Assembly: GCF_003369915.1 (NCBI RefSeq)
Contig: NC_046677.1
Location: 21,408,913 to 21,472,912, forward strand
Length of the DNA: 64,000 bases
Direction of reading: 5' to 3'
DNA from: Drosophila miranda
Lineage: Eukaryota > Arthropoda > Insecta > Diptera > Drosophilidae
A model generated the notes under the pieces. It was not told the origin of the DNA. It worked only from the letters and a program-made list of their open reading frames with translations, and did no database searches. Of the stretch, positions 23,204 through 35,300 are shown in pieces. Every line of letters starts with the position of its first letter. Within the stretch, counting starts at the first letter, position 1. A program made the position numbers and the translations under genes.

Positions 23204-25300
23204 TCATCCCACCCGTAGTACCAATTTCACTTTCACCTTCTGCTGTGTCCTCAACACTATGCCATTCTCGATTGTGAGATCCTCGAATCGTGTGACTGGA
23301 AGAATCTTAAAGTTCCTTAAAACAGCGGCCAGGAGTACTTTGATCTCCAGAATGGCAAACTTTTGTCCAATGCAGTTCCTCTGTCCGGCACTGAAGGGCA
23401 CAAAGGCAAAGGGATGACGATCGATTGTGTTTTCGGGTAGGAATCGTTCTGGTTGGAACGCATTCGGGTTCGGAAAGTGACGCGGATCCCTCATGATGTC
23501 GTATATGTGGATGTTGATATGGGTATCCTTCGGCATTACCAGTCCATTCACGACACACTCCTCCGTACATTGACGACCAATGAAGGGAACCGAAGGAAAC
23601 ATGCGCAGGGATTCCTTGATCACGCACTCGAGGAATATCAGTTCATTGAACTGAAACACACTGATGGAGTCCGTGTCCTCGGGGAGGGCTGACACCTCCT
23701 CCAGGCACCTCTCCTGAATATCTTCGTGGAGGCCCAGCATCAGGAGAGTGAAGATGAGGCACGTGGAGGTGGTGTCGTAGCCCTCGAACATGAAGGTGTT
23801 CACCTCATCGCAGATGCCCTGATGATCAATCTGCCCATCCGCCTCAGCCGCCAGGAGGGTGTCCAGCATGGCGTACCGCTGCTTCTTCCCAAAATCATCC
23901 ACGACTCCGAGTTCCTCGCGCTTGAAATCTCTCCGTCTACGCTCGATAATGCTGCTCGAGAAGTCGTGGGCTATCTTAAGACTATCTATGTGCTTCCGAT
24001 AGTCGCCGTAAAGATAGAAGTACAAACTGTTGTACAGAAAAGGGTTGCAAATGCGTTGCAGGATAACTGCTTCGATGGCGTGGATCGATTCGCGGTATTG
24101 GAAACCCTCAGCCATATCATCCAGCTTGACGCCTAGGGCCGTCTCTATAATAGGAATATATTAAAACTATAAATAATTTAAAGAAATTATAGATACTAAT
24201 AAAGTCAGAAAGTAATGATCTGCTTATTATACTGCCTCTTATCACCCGACAAACTACACTTTGCTTGATTTGAACTTGGACTCTGGGGAGCAATTTCCAT
24301 CTTGAAATTGGACAGTCATGGTGATATATTATTTTATGGGGGTTCAAAGTTATTGTACTACAGTGCCATTAGGCAGCAGCAATTGCTTCATTCGTGGCGA
24401 ATGGTCTCTGCTTGTGACATTCAAATCGAAGGTGTCCGTTCGCTTAGGGGATTTATCAAAACCCAAACGTATAAGAACTGTTTCTTCTGTTCCTTTCGGA
24501 TTTTCCATTTGTTTCTCTGCACTTACCGCAAATATTATTCAAAGTAAACTGCGGAATGACCTGATTCAGTACCAGCACCTCGCTATCCACACTCTCATGC
24601 AGCACTTTGACCAGCTTGTGGCACTCTTCCCTGTAATAGACCTACGTTAAAAACGAACACCTCTCTCGCAGAATCAATCACTCACTTGAAAATGGCCAGA
24701 AAGGACTGTAGAACATTGAAATGAAAGGCTGGAGTCAAAGCCTTGCGCCTGGCGTGCCATTTCTGATCTGAAAGAAAAAAAAGGGATTTAATGAATGGTA
24801 TAAAGAACAAAGACTGAAGAAGCATCACACACCTGTGCTGGTGAGCAGACCCTCGCCAAGGAACGGTCTTAGCAGATCATAAACAACGTTCTTTGTCAAT
24901 AGCTTGGTGCTCTGGAATATCTCCTCGGCCTCCTCGGCTCGAATGACATTGTACATGGGCGAACCAAAGAAGTACCACAGATAGTTCCGTCCCCGGGCAT
25001 TGGCACACGAGTCGCGCATAAAATTAAAGACGGTGGCTGAAAATATCAACTTCGCTGTCAGAGATGTCTCACGATTGGATGCTGTCTGTCCCACTTACAC
25101 GGCGTAAAGTTGAGCAGATCAAAGTTGTTGCCGAACCGAGTCCGGCCCGGCATGACGGCTATCTTACTCTCCAGAGGACTGCCATCCTCTGCTTGCAATC
25201 GTTTGCATAGGCTCAGGACGAAGTACTTTCGGTTGAGACGCTGCAACAGGACACAGCAAAGGAGCACGATCAGCGGTACACCGAGTAGAAGTTCAAACAT
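23204..25300 (-). CDS. Cyp4ac: Cytochrome P450 Cyp4ac family, distal copy
   Basis: Five coding exons on the minus strand: 25300-25099, 25036-24833, 24767-24686, 24630-24527 and 24144-23204, all GT-AG, giving 510 aa, normal for a CYP4. Residues ~1-20 (MFELLLGVPLIVLLCCVLL) are a signal anchor for the ER membrane. The I-helix has EGYDTTST (proton delivery), the K-helix ExxR is ESLR, then FQPERF and the heme loop PFSAGQRNCIGQKFA with the thiolate Cys. CYP4 enzymes are NADPH-dependent monooxygenases, often omega-hydroxylases of fatty acids or hormones; the substrate here is unknown. The exon layout is the same as in its neighbour, and the sequence matches D. melanogaster Cyp4ac1-3. Which of the three it corresponds to cannot be told. 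ATG 25300 is chosen because the frame upstream begins only with a GTG. Confidence 0.92.
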
Positions 25301-26056
25301 TATTTTCGCTTTCACAGACCAGGGGAGAGACTTGGGGCTCCCTCACAGATTAAGCTCTAATCTACAAATGGCTGTCGTCGATGAACGAATGTGTTTGCGA
25401 AATAAAAATAGAACATATACCTAGTATATAACATGTTTAAGTACGCCATGATCTAAATGATCTAGAAGGGTAGATCGGCTTCAATCATTTCTATGGCACT
25501 TTCAACTATAAATATTTATAATTGTAGCGTGATACATGCAGTCCACGTTTTCCAAATCCTTAAGTGGTAAAAAGTTTTGTAAGGATCGCGTAAAAAACTC
25601 CTCGTAAGCAGCAATTTTAATTTATATTTTTTGATGTAGAAAATTCATGTTGGGTTTTTCATGAACGTTTTGAAGAAAAATCATGCTGAGATCTTAGTGG
25701 TCCCTGCTATCTGAAGAAATTTTATGTTTTAGGGGCATTCGAAATTTAGATTAAGTTCTATTTGAAAGCATTTGATACATACATACTACATCACCAGTAA
25801 TTCCGAATTGATAATCAGTTAAACGAAGAGCCAACAACCAGTACTGGTACTCCCAACATTCTTTGGTTTATTTTTGAGAGGTATAAAATAGTCTAGACAT
25901 TAAAAGGGAATATAAATAGTAGTTGTTAGCACTGTAACACTTCTGTTTAAAAGGATTTGAATGAAGTTTGAATAAGACAAAATGTACTTTAATTATAATT
26001 CATTTATAATTAATTTTTGGTACTATCTTTGGCAATGAAGTTTTCGCAATTCTCCT
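25301..26056. promoter_or_regulatory. Spacer between the two Cyp4ac genes
   Basis: This 756-bp AT-rich gap holds the promoter of the distal copy (right after 25300) and the 3' end of the proximal copy. AATTATAATTCATTTATAATT near 25990-26010 is close to the proximal copy's stop. No further gene is visible. Confidence 0.45.
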
Positions 26057-27863
26057 CTACCTTCGCACCAACTTAACCTTTACATTCTGCTGTGTCCTCA
26101 TCACAATGCCATTCTCAAAGGTTAGATCCTCCAATCGAGTGACTGGCAGAATCCTAAAGTTCCTCAAAACAGCGGTCAGGAGTACTTTGATCTCCAGAAT
26201 GGCAAACTTTTGTCCAATGCAGTTCCTCTGTCCGGCACTGAAGGGCACAAAGGCAAAGGGATGACGATCGACTGTGTTTTCGGGAAGGAATCGTTCTGGT
26301 TGGAACTCATGCGGGTTCGGAAAGTGACGCGGATCCCTCATGATGTCATAGATGTGGATACTGATTTGCGTGTCCTTTGGCAAGATGAGGCCATTCACAA
26401 CACACTCCTCCACACATGTACGACCAATGAAGGGAACCGAAGGAAACATGCGCAGGGACTCCTTGATCACGCACTCGAGGAATACCAGTTCATTGAACTG
26501 AAACACACTGATGGAGTCCGTGTCCTCGGGCAGGGCAGACACCTCCTCCAGGCACCTCTCCTGAACATCTTCGTGGAGGGCCAGCATCAGGAGAGTGAAG
26601 ATGAGGCACGTGGAGGTGGTGTCGTAGCCCTCGAACATGAAGGTGTTCACCTCATCGCAGATGCCCTGATGATCGATCTGCCCATCCGCCTCAGCCGCCA
26701 GGAGGGTGTCCAGCATGGCGTACCGCTGCTTCTTCCCAAAATCATCCACGACTCCGAGTTCCTTGCGCTTGAACTGCTGTCGCTTGCGCTCGATGATGCG
26801 ACTGGAGAAGTCGTGGACTATCCGCAGGTTCTGTACCTGCTTCCGGTAGTCGCCGATCAAGAAAAAGTACCAGTTGTAGAACATGAGCGGATTGCAGACG
26901 CGTTGAATCAGGACTTCTTCAATGGCATGGATGGCTCTTCGGTATTGATTGCCCTCCGACATGTCATCCAGCTTGACGCCCAGAGCGGTTTCTAAAACGA
27001 GAAAATAATTATATTGTATTTAAAGAACAAAGGTTCGCTTGGCGTTTGAACTTTGCAACAAGCAATAGCTGCAATTAGACAACGACCTACCGCAAATATT
27101 ATTTAAAGTAAACTGCGGAATGGCCTGGTTAAGATCCAGTTCCCCGTCAACTTTTTTGTCTAGCACTTTGATCAACTTGTTGCATTCCTCTCTGTAATAC
27201 ATCGAAGATTAGACACCATATAGAAGTCTCGACTGATTAAGAACTCACTTGAAGATGGCCAGAAATGATTGCAGAACATTGAAATGAAAGGCGGGCGTCA
27301 ATGCCTTGCGTCTGGAGTGCCATTTCTGATCTGTTGAAGATATTACAAATGGGTAAAAATAGGAGCTTTTCCGATACTATTCCACCACAAACCTGTGCTT
27401 ATTAGAAGACCCTCTCCCAGGAAGGGTCTTAACAGTTCGTAGATCACATTCTTTGTTATCAGTTTGGTGCTCTGGAATATCTCCTCGGCCTCCTCGGCTC
27501 TAATAACATTGTACATCGGGGCAAACAGAAAGTACCACAAAAAGTTCCTGCCCTGAGCTTTGGCCGCGGAGTCTCGCAAAAAATTGAACAAACTGGCTGC
27601 AAGGAGAGTCCATTAGGTATCGCCTTATACAGCGGATATCATAGAAACTATCTCTAATTACAGGGTGTACAGTTGAGAACGTCCAGATTGTTGCCGAAAC
27701 GCGTTGTGCCCGGCATTACGGCCACCTTGCTCTCCAGCGGACTGCCATCCTCGGTGCGCACTCGCCTGGTCAGCGAGAGGATAAAGTACGTCCGATTGAG
27801 CCGTTGGAGGAGCAGCCACACCCCCAACAGCAAGAGAGGAGTACCCAGCAAAGCGATCAACAT
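26057..27863 (-). CDS. Cyp4ac: Cytochrome P450 Cyp4ac family, proximal copy
   Basis: Five coding exons on the minus strand: 27863-27662, 27596-27393, 27330-27249, 27191-27091 and 26991-26057, giving 507 aa. Exons 1-3 have exactly the lengths of the other copy (202, 204, 82 nt); exon 4 is one codon shorter. The signal anchor is MLIALLGTPLLLLGVWLLL. The I-helix EGYDTTST, ESLR, FQPERF and heme loop PFSAGQRNCIGQKFA are intact, so the enzyme should be active. In the last exon, the stretch from LGVVDDFGKK through the I-helix is almost identical to the other copy even at synonymous sites, while the 65 residues before it are quite different, the sign of gene conversion. ATG 27863 is chosen because it begins the signal anchor. 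Confidence 0.92.
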
Positions 27864-30165
27864 GTTTCTGCTATAGTATATTCCCCGCCGATCCGATTCA
27901 CGGCGCTTTTCACAGCCCACTGGGCCCCAGAATATTGTAGCTTTCAGATCCAGTCGCATGCTGATAGTCGCAATCAACAATTTTTTGTATACCTAGTATA
28001 TTGCTTATATTATCAGCCTGTTGTATGGGTAATTTAATGCTCATGTAGATTATGATTACAATAGGATTTGCATTTTATGAAAGTCTATTGGATGTTCTGA
28101 AAGTTCATTCCTTCCTACACCAAAGTCTGTTTGGTATTATGTCGAAACTTTTAAAGACTATTTACGAGGTGTAAAGCAGTCGATCATTGCAGTTATTATC
28201 TGCAGCGTTTAATCTTTTTATATACTAATCTGAAATTATACGCGATTAAAAACGCGGCAAAGTTCAGTAAAATGTAGTAGATAAATACATATGTATTTAG
28301 TTTTTTTTAGGAAAGTAGCTGCTTAGCAAATACTCTTCATTCAGCATAATATTTATACAGGACATTGAACCTCAGTCACCTGAAACTTCCCGACTTCTTC
28401 AGTCAAATTTAGGCTTTGGAAGGAGTACAATTGATCTTATAGGAGATCAATAGCGGAGATCGAATCGATGTGCATCGTCCCACACACGATCACACACACG
28501 CATGTATTTTGTTTCTGGATTTTCGGGCATTCTCTTTTGCACATTTCGCTTGTGCGTCCGTGGGACGTTGTCGAAGAATAAATATCAGACCAGTATCAGC
28601 CAATCAATGTCACTTAACAAATGTGCCCTACCAGAATGTGGGATTTAGGAAGACGGGTATTAGTCAGGCATGACGTGTGATCCATAAATGATCATATATC
28701 AAATGCAATAATGAGTAGGTACAGGTAGATAATTACAATATGTATTTACCCGTATTTCGTATGGCACGCGATTAAAAACTTTCGTTACGTCAAAGTTCAA
28801 AATTCAATGAAAATTGGGACACTCAAATAATTGTTTCTCATTATGTTTTCAAACAATTAAATGTTTGACTAAAAAATGTACTACACTCTGAAGATTGCTG
28901 ATCTAAATGATCTAGCTGAAAGTGTGTACGGAACATATAAAAAATACTACCCATTGCTGTATCCAATTATCATATCAAAACCAACAATATCTAATTGATT
29001 GCAGCTTTTAACAAATATCGAAACGACTTGGAAAGCATTTAAAGAATTCCACTAAGCGGCTCGATCATATAATTTCCTTTATACGAGTTCGAGTATATGA
29101 CCATTCCAGATTAATAACAATTTCTTGGCTGTGCCTGGCAGAGATTTCCTCTCAGTCAATGCCGCATATTTTCCCATCGTTCCAACTATGGAACTGGCTA
29201 CAAAAAAAAAAAGAAAAAGAAGAGAAAACCAAAGGAAAGAGGATAAAAAGCAGCCAGCAGCAATGTCGCATCAAAATGCCGCATTGATTAAAGTTTGATT
29301 AGCTTTGGACCGGGTAAGAGAGCGCATTTGGGCTTGAAGAATTAATTTGAGCCAAGTTTGTAATGCACGTACAGAAATGGCCAGCAGAGCAGTCTCAGAA
29401 GCAGTTGCAATAGAAGTAAATGTTGGAGAACAAAAAAGGAAAACGAGTATGAAGGCTACAGAGGAACCTAACAACTGTTAGGATACCTCCTACTTGGAAG
29501 CCTTTGCCTAGAGCCTAGCGAAAGAAGTGGATTTCGAAGGAGTTGATCCAGCTATTATAATAAATATGTATCCATCGGTGATAGTTTTTGGTAGCTAACC
29601 TGTAGCTAATAGCATTAGGAATAACTCAACTAGAAAGGAGAGGAATATCTATAAAACTCTGGCTTTTACTGGCTGTCTTTTACGATTAACCTGAGATAGA
29701 GTACAGGGGGACCACGGTCTTAAGCAATCTCGATCTTTGGAGCATTTGCGTTGATCTAAAGGATTCGTATAATATTGGAACGTCTAATAGTTACAAGTGA
29801 AGGTCTCTTAATGATGAAAGGCAGACAATATTAAGACCTATGGATGGTTCCATCTGGGATTCATACACATAGATTTCTTAAAACCCTCTTTGATGATGCG
29901 GAAAACATTGATTCGGTTTGCAAGGTTCAAATCGTACGAACATCATCGCTAGATCGTCAAATCTCGACAACTCTACTAAAAATATACTCTTGTACTCTCT
30001 GGAAAAAAGGGGTATCAAAATTAAATCACTGTAATTACATTTTCTGTGGAAAAGGCCCGGAGCCGGAGACGAACGCGCAAACATGTTGCCCGACGAGTGC
30101 GTGGCTGTGTTTGTGGGGACATTGGCGACGGCAATGACAAAAATAGTAGTCAACGTGCAACAGAC

Positions 30166-30230
30166 GCAGCAGCAGCAGCAGCAGAAACAGCAGCAGCAAC
30201 AATCACAGCAGCAGCAGCAGCAGCAACAAC
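30166..30230 (+). repeat. CAG/CAA triplet run
   Basis: Two blocks of CAG/CAA triplets separated by AAACAG and ACAATCA. One frame would read as poly-Gln, but nothing around it looks like a gene. Confidence 0.85.
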
Positions 30231-32932
30231 TGCATTTGGGCATGAAAAGTGCAGTGCCGGCAATTGGAAAAACTTGCCCTGGAAAGCGAGGCCTGTCTCT
30301 GTTTCTTGTTTTTATGAACAAATGTTATTGCAACAACAAACACAAATGTGCTATGCGGCAGGAACAGCAGTACTCCAGGAGCTGTAGCAGCAGTTGCAGG
30401 GGCTGTGTCAGTGGCAGGAGCAACATCAACAGCAAACAATACTCATTAAGATGCAAAAGACGTCGCTTGCCGCTTTTTAGAATTACTAATTGAATCGACG
30501 CGATCAGTGGCAATTGCAGCGGCATTGCAGCCACAACAGACTGCGGTGGCGGCTTCCAATGTTTGTTGTTTCAACTGTTTGTTGCACGATTGTTGATGTT
30601 GCTGCTGCCACTGTTGCCACTGTTGCAGTAGCAGCTTCCGCTGCGGTGTGAATATACAAACATACAGATTTTTATTTATTTATGTACGTGTCGATCTGCG
30701 GTTTGCCATTCTTGTAGGGCCCAAAGCTCTCCCTTCCATCTGAAACTGTATCTGGATCTGAAGCTGAGGCAAAACAGAGCATTATTGTTGATGCACATCT
30801 GGGCAATCCGCTTGGGGAAATCGCAAAACAAACAAAGACGGTGTCGGACCCCAAAGGCCTGCTGAGAATAAGGATTACTCAATTCTGAGAGGACTAATAA
30901 GAAAAATGTAGCCAATTATTCGAGGAATTCTGAAAGAATTGGTGAAGAAATATTGTTTTAAAAAATGGTACAAATGAGGGATAAGAACAGCGTTAATATT
31001 TTATGAATTCTGACAGAAAGTAAAGAAAATTTCTTTTATCAAAGAAATAATATGAGAGAGGCATAATTTCTGTTTTACTTATAGGTATTTATCAGTAGTT
31101 CCTTAGAGCACCTTTTGGTAACGGATTACCATATCACATCTTATCGGAATAGTTTTGAGTTTTTCCTTTCTTTGGCTGGAAATCATTTTCTCTAAGATTT
31201 AGAATATTATTATAGAATGTAATGTAATAATATGTATTATTAAATCTTGGGCTTATAAATGATTGATTTTTGAAACGTCTTCTTAAGAATATCAAATCCC
31301 ATATCTGTATGACGTCCAAAACATTGAGATTTAGATCGATCGAGATCTCCAAAACGCACTGAGTTATAGGATGGATAATGGAAAGATGTTTCCTAAAACG
31401 GACTATGTATGCGATTATTTATGAATAGTCTACGGCGATCATTCCATAACCAGGTCATACTATCCCATCTTCTTTTTATTATCCTACTCCTATCTTTAAT
31501 AGGAGTACTATTTAGGAGTGGCTACTTTGTATTTTTAGATTCATCTTGATTTTTAACCGTTTAACCTTTTTACCAATGTAATTACCAAAGAGTTCATCGC
31601 TCTTTTACTTGAAAAATTCCCAATGGAGTGGCCTTTCATGATTTGCATTTGCCAGAGCCTCTCATTCTCCTCCTCTCTCCAGAATCCTGTCAGATTCCGA
31701 ACATTTTTTACCATTATTTTTTTTGTAAAGTGCAGCCAGAGATCTCTTTCCATCTTTCATGTTTTTCCGTGTTTGACCTTCCCTCCTGCTAGTGCCTGGC
31801 GGGTGTTTTGGGGGGAGGGTCGGTGGTGCCTAAGCACATAATCGTGTAGCAACATGTTGCTTGGGCGCGCTGCAACATTTTGTTTTGTGTGGCAACATGA
31901 TTTTTCAATTATTGCATCGGCATGTAAAATTTGTTGTAAAGCGCTTGCATATTTACCTTAACACCTCGTCCATGTTGTTGTACCTCTTTTTTTCTCGTAA
32001 TTTTTTGTTTTTGTTTTGGTTGCAGTGTTTTTTTGTTGTATTTATTTTTTGCGTGTGTTTGCTGACAGGCGATGGCGGCGGCGACAAAAACAACAGCAAA
32101 ACAAGTAAGGATGCTTACAGCATTCGATATTACGACTAGGCGATACCTTAAATTTGGGTTTAGTTGGAATGCATTTAGTGGAAAATAATGGTGCTTACCA
32201 AATATAAGCCTCGAACGCCATGAGTAGCTAAAGATCCGTACCATAATCAAAGAAGGGAAAAGTATATGACCTCTCATAAAAACAAGGCCCCTATCTATCG
32301 CACCTATTCGCCTATCTGGATCCAATCGATGGTGATCCTCTGCTCTTATTGGTCTTGGAGGAGAAGTTAAAAATCATATTCATTCAGATATTATAGTCCC
32401 TAAAAGGCAGGTGGTCGTTGAAGAAGCAGGAAGCTTTCCTCCAGTGAAACATACTTCCATTCAAATGTATCCTTCGTACCCCACTCCTATAGGGTGTCAA
32501 GACAGCAACAAGAACAGCGGCGACGTTGACGCTTGTTAGCCATGTTGCCTGCCTGACACTTGTTGCACGGCCCCGGCCGGCCGGCCTGGCACGGCATTCT
32601 ACCTCAGCAACCTTTTGCGGTTGCATTGCGCCCCAAAAGATCTGGTGGTGCCACAGTTGTTGTTGTTGTTGTTTTTGTTGCTTGGGCCCCAATGCTTGTT
32701 GCTGTTGCTGGTGGCTGCTGTCGTTGGCGTGTGTCTCTCGCTCCACTAAACTTTTAATTAAAATTTTGTCGTATCACAGTGGCTGGCTGCTTCCTTTTGT
32801 GGCTTGTTAATGTCACATGGGAGAGAACGCGATCGGCGGGACGGAGGGCGTGCAGCGCTGATTTTTATGCAAATTTTCCAGGTTTTTTTTTTTGGTTTCG
32901 GTCAGCGACTTGAGAGGCTTCCAGAGAGACTA

Positions 32933-32965
32933 GGGTTCGGGTTCGGGTTCGGGTTCGGGTTCGGG
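32933..32965 (+). repeat. (GGGTTC)n hexamer run, about 5.5 units
   Basis: GGGTTC repeats perfectly from 32933 and ends in GGGGG. Five or more G-triplets spaced by TTC could form a G-quadruplex on the + strand. Confidence 0.9.
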
Positions 32966-34850
32966 GGATCAGGTTCCCATGAAAAGTAGCGTTCATCATT
33001 AAGTTGTCATGACCATAATCATCTTTGGAGACCGCCATAAATGGTGGCGTCCCCTGTCCAAAGACCCAACGTTGGTATCCTCTCTATATGTCTCTCTCTT
33101 AAGCCATCCATCAATATGGCAATTGGCATTTCCTTTGGCAGAGAAAGAAAAAAGAAAAACGTTTATATTGATAAGAAAATTACCCAAGGCTCAAGTAAAA
33201 GAAGTTTTTCTTTCTGTTTCTTTTTTTGGAGTGGTGGCATGGTGGCATGCACACGAGATCTCTGGTTGCGGCAATTGGCCAAGATTTATTGACATAATGA
33301 AGACTAATTCGCGCGTCTGTGGCCGCACATTTTGACAATTATTTATGTTGTATTAAGTTGTTTGGCGGCTGCGCGTGTAACGATGTAATTAATTGCCATT
33401 GGATTAGAGGCAGCATCGACTGAGGAGACACCTGGTCACGCAGATAGCAGAGGCGGACGCAGAGGCCGATACCGAAGGCCAGACCACTACTTGGCCAAGA
33501 AAGCGGCGGCTCAAACCCATAAACAACCGAGTTTATGCTCAGACATCATCTATGGCGATCTAGGCGATCTGAAATGGAAGCACTTCAATTGGTCGTTCGA
33601 CTTTAATGCGATTTTAAAGCGATTTAAATATGAATAACAAAGAATTTCATACACGTCCGAGCGCGTATCAGCAATTAATACTCTTCAAGCGAACTGGATC
33701 GGGAATGCTCAAGATTTGGTGTTGGTATATGGATTCCCTCGGACTACGCGTATAAGCTTCATCGGCACCTGAAAATCTAAAGAACTCATGGAAAAAACTA
33801 TCGATAGTTGCAATTTCGATTACTGATAAATGTAAAGGAAAAAACGAAACAAATTTAAACAACCCAATTAAAAACCAAAATTCCAAAAGCGCAAAAGAAA
33901 ACTGATTTCGCTCTTCAGGAAGGAAAACATCGTTTGATCTCATACAAAAAAACATGACAATTATAGGTTTATCTCTGATATCCTGCTGAAAGATTCATGT
34001 ATTTTAAACGTTGGTCTAGGAAATACTCCATATAGACGAGGAGCCTATATTTAAAGTGCTCCCATTCATGCCACAAAACCCGTGAAGATTTACAAGGAAA
34101 GCGATCCTCATCTGGCGGAGCTCTACTGTGTCCAATGTCCAATTCCCGAACGGATACATAGCACAGGAAACGTAAGCGGGGGAATTGATCCTTACAGACT
34201 ACGATAAGGCATTTTAGTGGGTTGGGGAGAGAGTTTTTCATAGCTGGTGGTACATAAAATAATACTGCTGTCCAATTAAATATATATAAAGAGTTTTCAC
34301 ATCCTTCTGAAACACTTAGAAACCAAATCGATTTTCCTCTGCTAATACTAATTCCTAACCGATTTAGGTATTAGCTTTTTAAGTGTCCTACCACTTTACG
34401 TACGTATTATTACTTTCAATTTAAATATGATTAAAAAATGCTGCTGCTGCCGGGAATCAATTAAAAAGCAAATTTCGCTTTTAAAAACCGCTTCGAATGG
34501 CCGTAGAGACCCATAAAAAAGTGTACACAGACTTCGGTCGATTCGAGACAAATTGAATTTCCTTTCACGGGATTTTTTGGTTTAATTTTGCTTTTTATTT
34601 TATTTGCGAGTTGCTTTTTATAGAGCAGCTACCATTATAATGTTTATGGGTCTAAGCTCATCAAAGTTTAAGCAGGCACTTTATAAGCAACTTATGATTA
34701 TTTCCACCTTTTGTTTGTCAGATTTTTGGAGCTGCTGCAGAGACAACAACGAGTGTTGACAGCCCACCAAAAAGCGACCCCCTTTGGGTGGGGGACCAGT
34801 CTAGTTAGTTTTGCTTTAACAAGAAAATCGCACGAGACTCGTAAAGTTTC

Positions 34851-35300
34851 AGAGAGGGAGAGAGAGAGAGAGCGCGTCTCTTGAGGGATCAAACGGTTTT
34901 TGCCGCGCCAAAAACGCGCGCGACTCGCGTTCACTAATTGAGTGCGACAAGGCGTCGGGGTGTGGGGTGTGGGGGTCGCACGAAGCCCGGTGTGGCATGG
35001 TGTACTGCATGGGGCCCTTTGGCCGACATATCCTTGTGCAGCAACAAAAAAAATAAATAAAATTTATTACGTATGCTGCCCCATTCCCATTCGCAAAGCC
35101 ACAGAGCACCACATATACATGAAGGACAATGCCGACCTGCTCGCCTCCACCTACCGCTTATATTTATTGCTTCCACGAATCGCGCGCGTCGGTTCCGAGA
35201 AATGTCTCTCTGGCTCATCCTCTGGCGATCCCCTCGCTACCCCCCTATGTCGGCTATCTGTCTGCTGGCCGGCGAGCGAGCGAGCGGCTTAACAAGTCGA
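34851..35300 (+). promoter_or_regulatory. GAGA-rich, GC-rich segment, possible promoter
   Basis: A (GA)n run at 34851-34873 is followed by GC-rich sequence with several CGCG steps and an initiator-like string (CGCGTTCACTAATT) near 34926-34940. GAGA-factor sites plus a local GC rise are typical of fly developmental promoters. There is no TATA box and no clear downstream splice site, so this is only a candidate. Confidence 0.25.

Noticed and set aside
28711..28729. Single CAGGTAG near 28.72 kb (and near 42.25 kb)
   Set aside because: Lone heptamers are expected by chance at this window size and have no TATA box or gene start nearby.
30083..30493. 136-codon poly-Gln frame
   Set aside because: It is mostly a CAG repeat; the rest has no protein character and antisense frames of similar length exist.
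33389..33637. 83-codon open stretch without ATG
   Set aside because: It looked protein-like, but several of this length are expected by chance in 64 kb and it has no splice sites or domain.
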